A DNA stretch of 64,000 nucleotides from Mayamaea pseudoterrestris. Its lineage: Eukaryota; Bacillariophyta; Bacillariophyceae; Sellaphorales; Sellaphoraceae. The stretch covers positions 372,001 through 436,000 of the forward strand of contig BROI01000016.1 of NCBI GenBank assembly GCA_027923505.1, written 5' to 3'. The notes beneath the pieces are model-generated. The model was not told the DNA's origin and made no database searches. It saw nothing but the letters and a program-made list of their open reading frames with translations. The position numbers and the translations under genes were made by a program. Positions 62,805 to 64,000 of the stretch are shown in pieces (the stretch's first letter is position 1; the number at the start of each line of letters is the position of its first letter).

Positions 62805-63995
62805 ATGCGTCGCTCCATGATGCATGTTCTACAGCAGCATCCCATTGCAGCCACAAGTAATCTTGCCGTTACAGCTGCATATCATCGAAACCTTTCCAAT
62901 TTTAGTCGCATGCTTGATCTGGGTGGAAGTCCGACGGACCATTCCACCAAGCTGGTGCGGACGGTGAACGCCAGCAAGAATAGCAAGATTCAAGCAGTTT
63001 GCTTTGACTTTGACGTCTTGACAATGAGTGACGACGAATCCATGCGCAGCCAAGTTGCAGCGTTGAAACAGAACGATACAAATACAAATAGTACAAGTAC
63101 AAAAGCAAAATCTACGATTCTCCCGGACATGCACTCGGTGCAGCAAGTCGCCAAGCTGCTGAACGTGAACCTCGACTCCTTGAGCGATCCGAGCAAGTCA
63201 GCAGGACGCGGCGACAAACTCTCCGCCAAGGAGGAGCGAGATTTGGAAAGAATGATAGGAGGATCATCCTCAGGAAAAGACGCAAGAGCAGCTGAATCGC
63301 AAAACAAACTAACAGGCCCCAAGAACTACAATCCATTTGACAGTGACATTCGTTCCAAGTATGCCGCAAAACTGGCGCAAAAGGGAGCTTCGCCATCGAC
63401 TTCAGCAGCAAGCGATTCAAGTCGCGGCGACGCGTCCTTTCACTTGGCCGCCCGCGCCGCCGCCGTGGCGGAAACATCCTCCTCGCCCGCTAGCAACCAC
63501 AAGTGGCTCGCGCAGACGGGGACGGGTGCACTGCTGCAGTATTTGACCAAGCGAAGCATTTTCCTCGCGTTACTTCCCAAACCAGTTGATAGTGATGAGA
63601 CAGCCGCAGCACTGTCCTTTCGTGACATGCAGGATTTTGCCAACCAAATCAAGTCGACGGTGGTCATTGACGTGTTGACGCAGCACAAGGGTGCCGGCGA
63701 CAAGGAGAATCAGCGGCAGCAATTATCATCGTCTAGTTCCATTGCTCAGCAACTACTCCAATCCACATTACATGACCTCAATTACGCTAAGGAGCCATCT
63801 AAAGTGTTAATGGTGAGCGATCGAGACGACTATTTAAAGGCCGCCAAAAATTTGTCATGCTTTACCTGTCGCATCCATCGCGCTGGCACGCCCCGCGGAA
63901 ACGTGTCGGCGCACTACACGGTGTCCAGTGTTTCCAAAGTGCAAGGAGTTGTGGATGAAATGAATGGGATCAGCTTTTCGGCACTGCGCCGGTGA
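62805..63995 (+). CDS. HAD-like hydrolase-related protein, organelle-targeted candidate
   Basis: 396 residues from ATG 62805 to a stop five bases before the window ends. The frame extends upstream to 62748 but without an ATG. The N-terminal 45 residues have Arg, His and Ser and no early acids, like a mitochondrial presequence. AVCFDFDVLTMSD (64-76) resembles HAD motif I (DxDxxT/V). A late segment VLMVSDRDDYLKAAKNLSCF resembles the HAD motif with acidic residues for magnesium. Between them lie about 230 residues of low complexity and helices, much longer than a normal cap, including LDSLSDPSKSAGRGDKLSAK and NYNPFDSDIRSKYAAKLAQ. Activity is uncertain, and the family call rests on short motifs. 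Confidence 0.6.
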   Translation: MRRSMMHVLQQHPIAATSNLAVTAAYHRNLSNFSRMLDLGGSPTDHSTKLVRTVNASKNSKIQAVCFDFDVLTMSDDESMRSQVAALKQNDTNTNSTSTKAKSTILPDMHSVQQVAKLLNVNLDSLSDPSKSAGRGDKLSAKEERDLERMIGGSSSGKDARAAESQNKLTGPKNYNPFDSDIRSKYAAKLAQKGASPSTSAASDSSRGDASFHLAARAAAVAETSSSPASNHKWLAQTGTGALLQYLTKRSIFLALLPKPVDSDETAAALSFRDMQDFANQIKSTVVIDVLTQHKGAGDKENQRQQLSSSSSIAQQLLQSTLHDLNYAKEPSKVLMVSDRDDYLKAAKNLSCFTCRIHRAGTPRGNVSAHYTVSSVSKVQGVVDEMNGISFSALRR

Positions 63996-64000
63996 TGAAA

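Overview
The window looks like nuclear DNA from a photosynthetic stramenopile (ochrophyte), most probably a diatom. I infer this from four things. Proteins carry bipartite plastid presequences with a signal peptide ending in an A/W-F motif (thioredoxin-like protein 24444-25205, glycyl-tRNA synthetase 58537-60399). A DUF3172 protein of cyanobacterial/plastid type is present. Introns are short (65-155 bp) and GT-AG. Extracellular proteins have Pro-Thr repeats. The species cannot be fixed from the sequence alone.

Layout. 1-1537 has no convincing gene but holds a decayed inverted repeat of about 870 bp. 1538-6862 holds an RS-rich protein, the mitoribosomal protein mS38 (rebuilt across one intron) and a U-box protein fused to a ubiquitin-like domain. 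8050-18504 holds a secreted trypsin, an IMP1-like mitochondrial peptidase, CDC20, a PhyH-type dioxygenase and an aquaporin. 18505-22169 is gene-poor, with GCT-rich and AT-rich DNA and a 168-bp tandem repeat. 22170-31192 holds an amine oxidase, a 56-residue CMC4-like protein, two plastid proteins and the XPD helicase. 31193-46488 holds a secreted PT-repeat protein, ORC4, pyruvate dehydrogenase E1-alpha, an MTG1/YlqF GTPase, a glutaredoxin-like/DEP/DUF547/GAF fusion, a double-ACT protein and ribosomal protein uS11. 46896-63995 holds a 2481-residue protein with four ZNRD2-type zinc ribbons, a head-to-head pair of cupredoxin-like/DUF305 proteins, glycyl-tRNA synthetase, a beta-helix surface protein and a HAD-like protein.

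Most genes are housekeeping and there is no operon logic. Many neighbours are divergent with 190-400 bp between starts: RS-rich/mS38, CDC20/PhyH, amine oxidase/CMC4, DUF3172/XPD, ORC4/SR-rich ORF, Grx-fusion/ACT, uS11/zinc-ribbon giant and the DUF305 pair. Exon joins were worked out by hand from splice sites, reading phase and family conservation, and need transcript support.

The best leads are the cupredoxin-DUF305 pair with no shared intron, the four-ribbon giant, the U-box-ubiquitin fusion, the cysteine-less glutaredoxin fusion, the inverted repeat at the left edge and the 168-bp tandem array whose unit is a multiple of three.
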